The notes: generated from the letters alone by a model not told the origin. Numbered from the stretch's first letter, positions 41,525 through 52,679 are shown. The stretch is 64,000 nt of DNA from Bactericera cockerelli (GCA_024516035.1 CM044961.1:12747800-12811799), one strand, 5' to 3'. Translations and numbers: made by a program.

Positions 41525-41672
41525 CAACCGACCTCAGTAGCTTGATAGATAAGGCGACAGACTTGTAACCTGGAGGTTGGTGGTTCAAGTCCCGGTTTCA
41601 GCGTGGATTTAGTAAAGCGAGTTTGAGTAGTTGTGATATCACGAAAAGTGATTAACACAAAGATGATAAAAA
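41525..41672 (+). mobile_element. tRNA-headed SINE, family B, well preserved
   Basis: GACCTCAGTAGCTTGATAGA and TAAGGCGACAGACTTGTAAC (box A region), TGGTGGTTCAAGTCCCGG (box B), then CAGCGTGGATTTAGTAAAGC and GTGATATCACGAAAAGTGAT. Best copy for defining the family. Confidence 0.85.
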
Positions 41673-41674
41673 AT

Positions 41675-42007
41675 ATGATTTTCACAACATTAATTACAAA
41701 CAATAGGCAATAACACTAAAATAAACCATAAAAATAAATATATATGGGTAAATATGTACATTTTTTAAATAATAATAAAAAAAATAGTAATGTATTATTT
41801 ACTGTTTGATATAATATCATTATGTATTGGTATAGGATTACGTATGTATATACCAGTATACCATATACCTATATAATAGTATGTATAAACATAATTATTT
41901 ATGGTTTGTATGACATTGATAAATGTACATATAAATAAAGTCACCATAAATCTAACATAACCCTTATAGATTATAGAACCAAACAGATGTCGTTAAAAGT
42001 AGTTAAA
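41675..42007. other. AT-rich non-coding sequence
   Basis: Simple TATA/GTAT-rich sequence without a gene or repeat family. Confidence 0.5.
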
Positions 42008-42275
42008 TCTCTATATATAAAACAGAAAAAAGGACTACCTACCTACCTACCTACCTACCTATGTATGTTTGTTTGTTTGTTTGTTTGTCCGGAGTTGTTT
42101 AGCCAAAACGGTAAGAGATAGCGAAAAATGTCTCAGAATTGACCCCCCCAAAACCATTATCGCTTTGTCCAGAAAAATTATAAAAAGTTCAAAAAGGCAT
42201 TGCTGTCCAGCAGTACGGCCATGCCTTAGTAAATTTGAAATTTAGTCCCGTTGCAAAGCACGGGCAAAAGGCTAG
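42008..42275 (+). mobile_element. Non-autonomous Helitron
   Basis: It starts TCTCTATATATAAAAC after an A and ends CTAG before a T, with the 3' hairpin CCCGTTGCAAAGCACGGG (42247-42264) seven bases before CTAG. A TC start, CTRR end, sub-terminal hairpin and A|T insertion site are the defining Helitron marks. Inside there is a (CTAC)n(TGTT)n tract and no protein; mobilisation would need a Rep-helicase elsewhere. Confidence 0.9.
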
Positions 42276-42482
42276 TACAGCATATAGACCAAATTAGTAC
42301 TCTCTAAAAGCCTTTTTTCTTGGAATTTGTTCATCACTTCTATGCTATCATATTAGTTCTGATCTTCTTTTGCATTCTCTTCATCAATTTTATTTCTCTC
42401 ATTCGTCTTTACTCTCAAGTAGAATGATAATTATTATGTAACATTATAATTATGAATATGAAAGAGGACGATTACACAATAT

Positions 42483-42842
42483 GAAAGAGAACGACTGGAA
42501 GCAGCTGAAATGTGGATATGGAGGAAGATGACGAAGACAAGCTGGACAGAGAAGAAGACCAATGATGAAGTATTACAAGATGTAAGAGAAGGAAGATCAT
42601 TGATGAAAACAATAATGAGAAGAAAGATAAAAATGATTGGACACGTAATAAGACACAACAACTTCATGGTGAACATAATGGAAGGTAGAATAGCAGGAAG
42701 AAGAGGGCGTGGCAGACCAAGACAGAATTATTTCAAAGACATCTGTGAATTGATGAATTGTAACTCCTACCAAAATATGAAGGAATTGGCATCCGACAGA
42801 GAAAGATGGCTGTTTCAACAAGGCATTGCCTTTAGTAATTAA
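42483..42842 (+). pseudogene. LINE C-terminal fragment
   Basis: The frame runs from about 42483 (ERLEAAEMWIWRKM) to TAA at 42840 without an internal stop. WRKMTKTSWTEKKTNDEVL, KMIGHVIRHNNFM and GRRGRGRPRQNYFKD match the C-terminal tail found after the reverse transcriptase in a widespread group of animal LINEs (WxxM...SWxDxxTNExVL, GHVxRH, GRRGRGRPR). The catalytic domain is absent, so this is a strongly 5'-truncated copy. Codon use is AT-rich like the surroundings. The clade cannot be fixed from this part. Confidence 0.7.
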
Positions 42843-43560
42843 TGATGATTATAATTATGTAAAATACTCTCTCTCCCTTTCTTCTTTTACTAGTTCTCTT
42901 TTTCTCTCATTCACTTCTTTCGCTCTTCTCTCTATGAATTATTTTGTCTTCTCTTTTTACACATTTACCTCACTCTCTCTATCTCTTTTAGAAATTATTC
43001 CATAATATATAAAACATTTTATAATGAATATGATCCCGTAATGTATTACAGAACATTATCCCTCTATTCAGAGCAGATAACTGGATTATTTTCCTTTATG
43101 CTCCTCAAATATGAACTTTTATTATACAGTACTAAATATACATAGGTACATCATACATGAACATATATTATGCTACTACAAGGAAAGCTGGAGTTTGAGA
43201 AAATTATGATTAGGTTTGTATCATCACTTATACATTATTTTCATCTAGATATTATTATTTATTTTATCCTAATTTGAGAGTAAAAAAGGGTTAAGCTAAA
43301 ATCTGATTTTTCCATTCGTTCTGCTGGGTTTGGCAACAGCGCCTTAATTCTCCTCTATTTTTATTATATTATTCTAATTACTATTGATTAAAATTACTAT
43401 CAGGATTACTTTACTCAAACCTAACTATCATTAAATTTCGGCAAAAGCGTTTCAATTAATTATGGTTAAATTTACGCCTGTCTTGGCATGAACTTATTTT
43501 CAGAAAACATTCCATTCAAACGTATTTTTGTTTTCAATACCTACTATTACTTATATTTCT
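42843..43560. other. Non-coding, CT-rich start
   Basis: CT-rich at 42865-43000; nothing else recognised. Confidence 0.45.
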
Positions 43561-43564
43561 TCAG

Positions 43565-43740
43565 CTTTTCCAACTTTTTGTGGCAGACTTCCAACTGAAG
43601 AGTTTAATTACTTAAAAGCTGTGTTCGGTAGATATTGTCACGAGTTAATATTCAACCGTGAGGAAGAGGTTGAAGAATGCCGACCTCAAGTCAACAACTT
43701 GGACATAAATACAAACACAGATAAAAAGTCGGAATTATAA
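43565..43740 (+). CDS. Candidate terminal exon, unassigned
   Basis: A strong acceptor-like run (CTTATATTTCTTCAG) is followed by an open frame ending TAA at 43738-43740. The product contains FPTFCGRLPTEEFNYLKAV and FNREEEVEECRPQVNNLD, mixed and protein-like in composition. No family is recognised. A caution: GGTTGAAGAATGCCGACCTC resembles a repeat word near 47512 (GGTTGAACAATGCCGACCCC), so part could be TE-derived. Confidence 0.3.
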
Positions 43741-43984
43741 TGATTGATGTAAATAGATTGTCAATCAAAACTTAATTTCATTCATAGCGTGAATAGAATC
43801 TTGGAATAATCAATTATTGGAATTTTATGTCCGCCGTTTAATTATGACTTATGCAATGCGCAACAATTGTGACGCGCAAGTGATACACAGGCTTTTTTTG
43901 TCAAATGACTGATTATAGGAAGCCCTCATAACATATTATAACTGCCAGCGCAGTTCAATACACGAGGTCTCTCTCCTTCGATCA

Positions 43985-44000
43985 CTGAATCCCCCCCCCC
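43985..44000 (+). repeat. Poly-C run
   Basis: About 13 C in a row, next to the minisatellite. Confidence 0.8.
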
Positions 44001-44051
44001 CCCTTATATTTTATGTATATAAATTCAAACAAAGAGTTTACTACGACGAAA

Positions 44052-44312
44052 TTAGGTACTACTAAACATTAGGTACTACTAATCATTAGGTACTACTAAT
44101 CATTAGCTACTACTAAACATTAGGTACTACTAAACATTAGGTACTACTAATCATTAGGTACTACTAATCATTAGGTACTACTAAACATTAGGTACTACTA
44201 ATCATTAGGTACTACTAATCATTAGGTACTACTAAACATTAGGTACTACTAATCATTAGGAACTACTAATCATTAGGTACTACTAATCATTAGCTACTAC
44301 TAAACATTATTA
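44052..44312. repeat. 17-bp minisatellite, left part
   Basis: About 15 units of ATTAGGTACTACTAAAC or ATTAGGTACTACTAATC. The AAAC and AATC variants alternate in blocks. The array is cut by a LINE and resumes at 46030. Confidence 0.9.
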
Positions 44313-46028
44313 TTATTATTATTATTATAAAACCTGGTTGCAGGGTTTCGTCTGAAACACCATACAATTAACACTGCGACCTAGTAAGATCTATTGTGAC
44401 CAGGGAGAAAATCTCTCATCCTATTTCCCAGTTCTGTGCCTATGACGGCCCAACTGGGCTTAGTTGAGAGTGGTTGTCCATTGCTTAACGCCCTAAGTCC
44501 AGAAACCTGTTCCCTTCATGAGAAGTGTCAGTCTCTGGACGAGGTGTTCTTGGTTATGGAGATCTTCGAGATTATTGGATTCGAAAATCCTAAATCTCCT
44601 GTTATCCAGCGCCTCACATTCGAAGAGAATGTGTGTTGCTGTTTCTTCTTCCAGACCACATAGCCTACAATCGATTGGTTCTCCTCTAGAGAGTCCTAAT
44701 CTGTGTAAGTGTTTCCTAAGTGGTCCGTGGCCAGTGAGTAGGCTCACTATTAATCTTAGTTTATTTCTGTTGAGTGACAGAGATTCCTGAGTGAGTTTCT
44801 TGGAGTATCCTGTTAGCGTCAGCTTAGAGTGTCGCATGCCACTGGAGTTTCTCCAAGCTTTATTTGCTTCCTCCATGACCCATTTCCTGGCACTAAAACG
44901 GACCAGGCATTTGGGTATGGCCAGCACCGGTTCAGGGCCAGTGAAGCTTTTTTCTGCAGCCTCTCTTGCTAGGAGATCTGCAGCCTCGTTGCCTTGGAGA
45001 CCACTATGCCCTGGAATCCATTCCAAGTTACCTTGTTATGGGTGGCTAGTTCATTAAGTGTTCCAACACACTCCCATACCAATTTTGACTTCACTTGGTA
45101 TGTTTCTAAAGCTTTGAGGGCGGCTTGGCTATCGGAGAAAAAAGTAATATTCTTCCCTTTCCAGCCTATTTCCAGTGCGTGCCTGGCTCCCATTATAATG
45201 GCGAAAATCTCGGCCTGGTACACTGTTGCCAGTGTACCTAAGCTTTCAGATTTTCTACAGAAGCCTGGCCCGCAAAGGCCCGCCCCACTGCTTCCACTCA
45301 TGCGAGATCCATCTGTATAGTATTTGATACCCGCATGAGATAATATTTCTTGGCTTGATTCCTTTTCCCAGTCTGACCTAGGTCTGACTAGTACTTCGTA
45401 GGAAAGGTCAAGGTTGTTTTTGGGAATCATGTAGTCAACCGGCATATTCTGCTTTTATGTCACATGAGATTTCTCGATCAGTTCCCTGTATCGGGCGGGT
45501 AGCCTGCTAGAGCGACTGATTGATTGCCTGAAAGCACCCATGATGGCCTCCCCCTTGATAAATAAATATAAGGGTGGAAGCCCTAGAATGACTTCCAAAG
45601 CTAATGTGGGTGCTGTTCTGAAGCAACCAGAGATCATCAATAAAGCTGACCTCTGTGTTGATTCCAGCTCCCTCTGAGCAGTTAGCTGCTCAGCTTTCTT
45701 CCACCATATGCAGGATGCATATGTGATTCGAGGTCTGACTATAGCAGTGTATATCCAGCGAGTTACTGCTGGTGTCAGACCCCAAGTTTTGCCAACAGAC
45801 CTTCGTGCAATATGAAGTGTGGCCTTAGCCTTGTCTGTGGTTTTCTTAATGTGCTGATTCCAGGTCAATTTCTTGTCGAGATAAACTCCGAGAAGTTTGA
45901 CTTCTTCAGCAATTTCAATTCTTTCACCAAAAATTTTGGGTGCCTGGACGGCGCCTAGCTTATATTTTCTAGTGAAAGGTACTAAAGTGGTTTTCAGAGG
46001 GTTGACTTTAACCCCCCTACTCAAGCAC
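44313..46028 (-). mobile_element. 5'-truncated RNase H-bearing LINE inside the minisatellite
   Basis: The element lies on the minus strand: it starts at 46028 within the reverse transcriptase, runs through RNase H and a zinc knuckle to about 44493, has a short 3' UTR, and ends in an (AAT)n tail (plus strand TTATTATT at 44310-44330). Minisatellite sequence ACTAAACATTA borders both sides, as a target duplication within the array would give. It belongs to the LINE group that carries RNase H after the RT (I/R1 neighbourhood). Confidence 0.85.
44493..46024 (-). pseudogene. Broken LINE ORF2: RT thumb, RNase H, CCHC
   Basis: From the 5' side, 46024-45458 encodes the end of the RT (GVKVNPLKTTLVPF, VKLLGVYLDKKLTWN, GKTWGLTPAV). 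An in-frame TAA at 45455-45457 interrupts the frame, which then continues (from ATG 45445) into RNase H: YYTDGSRM (Asp), QAEIFAIIMGARHAL (Glu), FFSDSQAA (Asp). A one-base loss near 45026, within TGACTTGGAATGG-type sequence, shifts the frame; the rest (PGHSGLQGNEAADLLAREA) carries the His/Asn/Asp end of RNase H. A CX2C...HX4C knuckle (CRLCG, HILFEC) follows. With one stop and one frameshift it is dead. The catalytic RNase H residues are otherwise all present, so decay is moderate. Confidence 0.85.
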
Positions 46029-46098
46029 CATACTAAACATTAGGTACTACTAAACATTAGGTACTACTAAACATTAGGTACTACTAATCATTAGGTAG
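46029..46098. repeat. 17-bp minisatellite, right part
   Basis: Four units of TTAGGTACTACTAAACA/ATCA continue after the LINE. Confidence 0.9.
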
Positions 46099-46238
46099 CA
46101 ACATCCAGAGTGACGTGGGCATGGATTGGTGAACATTCTGGTGTTGAATTTATAAAAATCCATGTTCTGCTGGTTCTTTCCGGCCCTCTTCATGCTGGGT
46201 GATATTTGACTATGTAATTAAGAGCGACGTTTTACAAA
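46098..46238 (+). mobile_element. 5S-derived SINE, degenerate
   Basis: GTAGCAACATCCAGAGTGAC and GGCATGGATTGGTGAACATT correspond to the 5S-like head; the end has AAGAGCGACGTTTTAC. Confidence 0.55.
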
Positions 46239-46484
46239 AGTTTACATCTATCATTTAACTATTTATCTACTCCGAGTCCCACAGCCAACACATACTTTTA
46301 CTTCTATAGGTATTTGGCTTCATCCAACTGGCAGATCAGTAGCATCTTTTATGATGTGATGACCATCAGAGTGGTGTCAAAACTCAAAAGAACCCGCCTT
46401 TTTAAAACCCTCCATTTTTGGGACTCGAAGCATCGAAATCTTGGTTTCAAATCTGCTACATTTTTATGTATATTTAATTACTAA

Positions 46485-46778
46485 GTAGTCACTGTGGCAG
46501 AGCGAGTTAGCGCGCTAGGCATTGCACACATGGTGACCTGGGTTCGATTCCCAGCGGGGGAGGATTTTTTCTGCTCTGTACTTGGATGTTCGGGGTCCAC
46601 TCATACCTCGTGAGGAAAAATGAGTAGCTGCTTTAATGTGAAGCAGCGACCAGTGGATCTTAGGCAAAAAAATAATACAAGATATTGTAAATTAAAGTGG
46701 TAAAGTCCTATGATTCTGCGCTACCCACTAAAATTGTGACATAATAACACAAAGAAAAAGCATTATTATTATTATTAT
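46485..46778 (+). mobile_element. tRNA-headed SINE, family C, with target duplication
   Basis: Flanked by the 14-bp direct repeat TATTTAATTACTAA (46471-46484 and 46779-46792). It differs from the copy at 37637-37928 by a short loss (CAGAA-type) after GACCAGTGG, a few bases, and the length of the (ATT)n tail. Confidence 0.9.
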
Positions 46779-46792
46779 TATTTAATTACTAA

Positions 46793-47370
46793 GATCCGTA
46801 TAAAAAGTTATTATCTGGTACTTTCTTCAGATATTTAAAATTGATATAGTAATACCTTCAGATACACTGTCCTTTGTTGTACTTTTTAGCTCTCTTTTTA
46901 CAAAGAAACAGTTAATTATGCCTTCTTGAAACAGTTATGTACTCCAAAGAAACAGTTAAGTATTGCTGTTTATTGTGTAGAACACAGAACGCTACCCTAC
47001 CACAACAACACGAAATGCTTTCAAAAACTTTCATAAATCGTCCCTCCCCCAAACCCACATAAAAAAGCGGTCCCTATAAATCTAATACAGAATCCCATAA
47101 AAGTTGCTCCAAATTCCCGAAAATATAAATAAAGCGAATATGGGCGAACGGTTTTTTGAGGTCGGTGCTTAATTTCCTGTGAAAAGATTTTCCCTATCAC
47201 AATAATTCAGACTTGGCAACATAAATATTTAATAAAAATAGATAAAGTATTAAAGTTAGATATCTAGCCTTTTAAATAAATCTAAATAATATTTCATTTT
47301 CATGTTCGATTCCCGGTTGGAGAAGACTTTTCACACATAAAATTCTGTTCCCTCTAAACACGGGAGGCTA
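46793..47370. other. Non-coding, nothing recognised
   Basis: AT-rich; no gene or repeat family identified. Confidence 0.4.
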
Positions 47371-47371
47371 G

Positions 47372-47560
47372 CATATCCGGCCCTATCCAGGCTAGGTGAG
47401 GTTAATGTGGGTAGCTGGTACGATTCCCAGCGAATGGAGGGTAAAACCCCGTCCTGATTAGCACGTTACTTCAAATTGAATCGTTGTTGTTAGGAAGGGT
47501 TGTCCAACCATGAGGTTGAACAATGCCGACCCCAAGTACTTTTGGGAAAAGGCCAATTAA
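47372..47560 (+). mobile_element. 5S-derived SINE body plus attached repeat
   Basis: GGCCCTATCCAGGCTAGGTG, AGCGAATGGAGGGTAAAACC give the body. It is followed by CATGAGGTTGAACAATGCCG, a word also seen reversed at about 35425-35450. Confidence 0.6.
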
Positions 47561-47599
47561 AAAAAGATTAAGAAGATGTTACTACTGCACATAAAAACA

Positions 47600-49130
47600 T
47601 TTATCTTGATCATAGGTATGTACAGAATTATATTATTTTATCTATCACCTACTTGATCACCAAGTTCCCTTGAAAAAATTCAAAGACTTGTCAATATGTT
47701 TAAGTATGTTCTATAATTGTTATTAATATTTTCTTCTTTTTTATTTTAAGACAATCACAGGATAAGTTATGTCACGATGACCTCCAGGTCACAAGTCCAC
47801 CTCCTCATATCAAGCCACTATCATGGGAGTCTAGCTTTTACATTACACTCAGAATGTGGTCACACTAATGTTACCCTAGCGAAATGTAAATTTTAATGAA
47901 CTTGGGTTAGTTAAATGCTTAACGTATGTACATAATATTTTAATATTAATGTAATAGTACCTACAACAGAATGTTACCTTACTTATGTTAATATTATTGT
48001 TAGTAAGAGCAAAGTTATTTTAACTCCTAACTTTTTCGTAATTATTGTAAAACTCGACATACTTAATTGCTATCTCCCTATCCGTCTCTCTTGTTTCTTC
48101 TCTTTCTTTATATCTCTGTCTTTCTATTTCCCTATTAAACCCCTCTTTTTCTCTCACACACACTTCCCCAACTAAAACTCTATTCTTCTCTTTCTTTTAG
48201 ACCCAAATTATACATCAACATCGCACCAAAGATCAGGGAAAATCAGATTCATTATGCAAGATATGGAGCTCTGTGATTGGTGGACACTAGAAAGTCCAAT
48301 TTTAAAGACAGTCTACTCTGGTGTTTGTTATAATCCTGTTATATAATTTTCAGCCCTTACTCAGTACCATTTATTTTCTCCTTATTCTATCTAATTATCT
48401 TGATTTATCTCTCTTTACACTCTCTCTATCTCTCTCTCTCTCACTCACTCTCTCTCAAATTCTCTTCTCTTTTAATTGTGTCTATATATTACCTAAATAG
48501 GTATCACTTTTTTTCAACTCTCTTTGCAAACTATTTTTTTAATCTTCTATCTTTAAAACTTAAACATTCCAGTTTTACTTTTTAATTAGAATTTTCTTCA
48601 CTTTATTCATATAACTTTTTTGTCTTTTATTTTTTCTTTATTGTTTCTCTCTCTCTCTCTCTCTTTATTTGATCTTCGATTTTTTTTCTTAATGTCCTAC
48701 CTCTTTATTTGTGTTGTATATTTGTACAACAATGATTGCGAGGAGAAAACCTAACATCGATGAAAATAAAAAAAATGAAAATTTCTCGGATTAGAAAATT
48801 AACCATAATTGTTTTAGTAAGTAAGGTGGGTTTTAGTAAGGTGGGTTTTATGATTTGTAAGATCATTCTTTTTACAATGCAAATCGCCAATCATATGACC
48901 CAAAACCATCTTTACTAAACACTACCAGTGCAGAGGACTCATTGATGACTTTTCTAAAAATTATCAACCTCCATCACCTCATGTAGACCTTGAGAGGATC
49001 GGCTCAAACGACCATATTAATAATTGGTTAATGTGCCTAATAGGAAAAAAAAAACTACGAAATATAATTATTACGATAACCTATTAATAGTATTACTATA
49101 TCTGCTAATAATTATAAATCGAACACATTT
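47600..49130. other. Non-coding, CT-rich patches
   Basis: CT-rich stretches at 48080-48200, 48400-48480 and 48640-48665. TAAGGTGGGTTTTAGTAAGG is a short direct duplication near 48820. No gene. Confidence 0.45.
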
Positions 49131-49139
49131 TCCTTCCAG

Positions 49140-49254
49140 CATCTTTACAAGTGCAGGGAACAAATTCGTATAAGAGAAAATTGGAAAATCTGCCCATAAC
49201 ACAGAGGCACAACAAAGGAAACTTTACGTCCTTGGCAGAACCTGTCGTAAAACT
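49140..49254 (+). CDS. Candidate internal exon, unassigned
   Basis: The acceptor-like CACATTTTCCTTCCAG and the donor-like AACT|GTAAGAG bound 115 bases with one open frame, including SLQVQGTNSYKRKLENLPIT and FTSLAEPVVKL. Both splice signals are good and the segment is less AT-rich than its flanks, but no protein family is recognised. Confidence 0.3.
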
Positions 49255-49294
49255 GTAAGAGCTCCCATAATGTGAACAAAACCTATATTTTGCT

Positions 49295-49342
49295 GGGGGT
49301 GGAGGGGAAGGGGGTGAGGGGTGTGGGAGGGGGTGGGTCTTA
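49295..49342 (+). repeat. G-rich tract
   Basis: GCTGGGGGTGGAGGGGAAGG and the following GGGTGAGGGGTGTGGGAGGG contain seven or more G-runs of three to five; G-quadruplex formation is plausible. Confidence 0.65.
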
Positions 49343-49399
49343 TACTCTGTGTTATAAAAAAATATGAAGGGAAAGGAAAGGGTTATTGGTGGTCAAGTA

Positions 49400-49948
49400 C
49401 AGGGTAGATCGCGGGAGACTGATGAATTATAAAACGAAAAAACAAAACTAACTGATGAAAAATTCTAAAACTTTTTATCTAGATTTATTTGGTTTTAAAC
49501 AGCGTATCTGGAAAATGGGCTTTTTTCTCACATGTAGGTAAGCATTGAAAATTTAGATTTATTTGGTTTTGAACAGCGTGTCTGGCAAATGGGCACCCTC
49601 ACTCGGAATATACTGATCAAGCCGTTTTCTAAAGGTTTCATAAACTCTTTCGAGCATTTCACGAACTTCGGTGATGTTGGCCCTGATATTGTTCTTGAGG
49701 TCTTTTATGGTCCAGAGAATATCATTGTAAACCTTGGAAAAGGAAAAAGTCGCAAGAGCCAAATCTGGCGACTGCGCACGTTGCACGCGTACGATCAAGC
49801 AGCTATTCTCAAAGTAGACTATAACGCAAAACGTACGATGTTCCACAGACCAAATCATTGCGGCGCAGCGTCTGATAAGCTACAAAAATTTCACCCCTGC
49901 TGCGCATGCGCATCTACCAATTCCATCTGTCTCCCGCGCTCTACCCTG
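49400..49948 (-). mobile_element. Internally deleted Tc1/mariner-like transposon
   Basis: The 20-bp ends CAGGGTAGATCGCGGGAGAC (49400-49419) and its inverse (49929-49948) match at 19 of 20 positions and are flanked by TA on each side. On the minus strand (49559-49858) lies the end of a transposase: SPDL, followed by KVYNDILWTIKDLKNNIRA and ERVYETFRKRLDQYI. SPDL is where the third catalytic Asp sits in mariner-type DDE/D enzymes. The N-terminal DNA-binding part and the first two catalytic Asp residues are missing, so the copy cannot move by itself. Confidence 0.85.
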
Positions 49949-50097
49949 TAAGTTGACTTTGAAATAACCTTGAAGGGGCTTTTAGACAAACTACTGAAGT
50001 TCACCATTATTTTTCCCCTTTGGAGCTAAATTTTTTTTTTAAGAAATAGAATTTTTCTATTTTCAGTTGTTGCAAAGATATTTGACTGGATCTATTA

Positions 50098-50120
50098 AAA
50101 CGGGTCACCCTGTATAGTTG
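50098..50120 (-). mobile_element. Isolated transposon end
   Basis: AACGGGTCACCCTGTATAG is an inverted TACAGGGTG-type end without a visible mate. The sequence up to 51420 has no gene; GA/CT-rich patches lie at 50590-50640 and 50730-50800. Confidence 0.4.
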
Positions 50121-51429
50121 GCAATTTAGACATTTTGCAAATTCACATAAAATATTTTGTTCTCTCTAAATAAAGAAGTTCCTACATAATATATTTATCT
50201 GACTTTATATATTTATTTATTTACGTATAAAAACAGAATTTTTCTTATCATTCCTGGATAGTGGATAATTTGATTATCATCCCTGTCATTTATGAAATAT
50301 CTTGTTTATACGTAAAGATAGAGCCATGTTGAATTTGTGATAGCTAGTAATAAAAATATGATGTTTTTCAAATCAAGAAAGTTCTTCATTATTTTTTATC
50401 AATAAAATTGGAAGAATTTTCTGTTGGGTGGAAGAGCTCACAGTGTGAGAATTCTGCCGTCAAAGCATTTCAATAAAGAAAAAAAATGGTTTTCAATGGC
50501 AAGAATGGGAAATATACTATCAAAACAAAATAACAAGATTTATTTTCTCGTAAGCCTAAAAAAACAAACGATAACAAACTCTACCAGAAAATATGGAGGA
50601 AGGTAGGAGAAGAAGAAAGAGAAATAGAGAGAGGTAGAAAAAAAACTATAAATAATGTGATGAAGTTTTATGTCAAAAGGAAATTTATTTCTTTACCTCA
50701 AGGCTTGTTTGTCTTTTTGTTACTTTCATCTCTTTCCCTCTCTCTCCTTGTCTATCTGCCTATTATCTTTCTTTCTCTCTCTCTCCCTCACACCCTTTCC
50801 TAATTTTATCTCTGAATCCTTTCTTTCACTGTCTGCTCTTGTTATGTGAAGAAAAATGACTCTTTCCTTCTCCCTGTTCCTCAATACCATTTTTTTTTTC
50901 ATAATCTGTAATATTACCCCCAGGCTACTCCGGTTACAACAGAAAAATTGCTGAGGAGAGCAGAAAGGTTTATGAGACAAATTGCTCAACGGAGTCAAAA
51001 TGTCGAACTTGTTACTGGGCTACTTTTTATGGCAGAGTAGTTCCTAAACTTAGAAACCGACATTCGACTATTGTACAATAGCAGTGGTTCTAAAAGTGTA
51101 TTAAATTTCTTTTGGAAAGTAGATACTGAGAGAATATAATTTAATAATCTTTTTTATGGAATTTCAATTACCTACTTACTTGGTCATTAATTTCTCTTCC
51201 GCCAATGGACTGTGAGTAAAAATTGTATGCGCGCCGTACATCTTTTCAATATGCAATGTGCAATAATTATATGAATGTCCTACATTTGCATGTTACGTTT
51301 GGAAGTCTTTTCTAACCCCAACCCTGTAGTCGCCATTGAATTGTATTATTGTATTTTGCCCTAACTACCTAGCCTGGACAGATAAACAGCTAATTTTACT
51401 AGTTATAGTAATAATACTCTTGAGTATAA

Positions 51430-51600
51430 TCACCTTTAGTATATTTTCTACCACCTAACCTTCAAAGTCTTATTATTATGTGGTCACAAACTCAAATGTT
51501 TGAGGAAAAATTCATGCACTGAGAGGAATTCCAACCAACGGATCCCTACGCTACCTGGATTACCAGATTAGCACATTAACCACTTCACTAACACTACTTA
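51430..51600 (-). mobile_element. tRNA-headed SINE, family A (reversed)
   Basis: CTACCACCTAACCTTCAAAG, TTATTATTATGTGGTCACAA, ACCAACGGATCCCTACGCTA and TAACCACTTCACTAACAC are family A words in reverse order. Confidence 0.75.
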
Positions 51601-52060
51601 ATAATTAACAATGCGAACTAAACAGTCCACATCACCCTGTATAATAATTATGTGCAACACTGATGGTGCTTGCAACCTTTTGCTTGTGAAACCCTGAGAG
51701 TGTTTCAGTTCAATGCATTCTAACTCAATCATGAAATTGATATTATGGACATATCCAAACCACATCCTATGTTTGTGCATACTAGTGGTAAAATAAAAGA
51801 ACTATAATATAATTTTCTACGTACATATTTACATAGCCATATTTACGTAAATTTAAAAGCACCAATAGAACGTTGAAAAATTTAGCTTTGTTATAATATG
51901 TTATCATGCATGAGAAAACTGGAAAATGCGGCTTAATGTAGCATATGTCTACACATTTTCGATTATTCGGCACAAAGCATTACGATTCAGCAGGGTTCTG
52001 TTAAATTAATAATTATAAATGATTATTTCTAACACTACGAGTAAATTTTAATAAGTACTC
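51600..52060. other. Non-coding, nothing recognised
   Basis: CACATCACCCTGTATAATA near 51629 is a possible degraded transposon end. AT-rich otherwise. Confidence 0.4.
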
Positions 52061-52063
52061 TCT

Positions 52064-52130
52064 GCCTTCAAGGTAGTGAATCTTCGTTTCTGTATGCTGA
52101 CTTCAAGGTACTGAATCTTCGTTTCTCTAA
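52064..52130. repeat. Short direct repeat
   Basis: TTCAAGGTAGTGAATCTTCG and TTCAAGGTACTGAATCTTCG occur about 37 bp apart, each followed by TTTCT. Confidence 0.7.
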
Positions 52131-52199
52131 GTTAACGAAATCCACTCAGCCGAAACAACTGTCGTAGGATCTGGGATATCGGAAAGTCAAAGTAAATAA

Positions 52200-52325
52200 T
52201 ATCGCCCAGGGGTAAGGGCTCAGAGTGTCAGTAGGCGGCAACAATCAGGACCCTGGCTGATATCCTAGGACCTCGACCCTCTACCCCAGACCCTGGTACC
52301 TACAGCTCAGGCTTGAGGTAGTAAT
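52200..52325. other. GC-richer unassigned segment
   Basis: AGGGGTAAGGGCTCAGAGTG and GACCCTGGCTGATATCCTAG stand out in composition. No frame with recognisable protein. Confidence 0.3.
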
Positions 52326-52491
52326 ATGTTTGACGAACAACAACCGTAAGAATATTTTTACTTTTCTATTAAGTTAAACAAGCCCTCTCCAAACAACTAT
52401 CAATACTTCTACAGTTAAATTATGAATTTTAATATAAAGTTGTAGATAACACTCCTGCCACAACCACCATCACCACTAAGCTCTCCATTAT

Positions 52492-52627
52492 CTATTCACA
52501 GAGCGCCAACTCTGCCACCTCGGCAGAAACGTCTCTGTTCACCATTTGATTGATTGCCTGGTCCGCCCCGTTAATTACGAAGCGGGGCACCTCCCCCCAA
52601 ACTGACAGGCTCCTAAACAAGTCCCGC
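52492..52627 (-). CDS. Candidate terminal exon, unassigned
   Basis: On the minus strand AAATTTTCATCAG is acceptor-like; a GC-rich open frame follows containing RSLSVWGEVPRFVINGADQ and DVSAEVAELALCE, then TAG. The plus strand also has an acceptor-like CATTATCTATTCACAG at the other edge with an open frame, so the strand is uncertain. Confidence 0.25.
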
Positions 52628-52679
52628 CTGATGAAAATTTTAATTTTAAATTGACATTGAGGTGAGCCTGAAACTGTCA

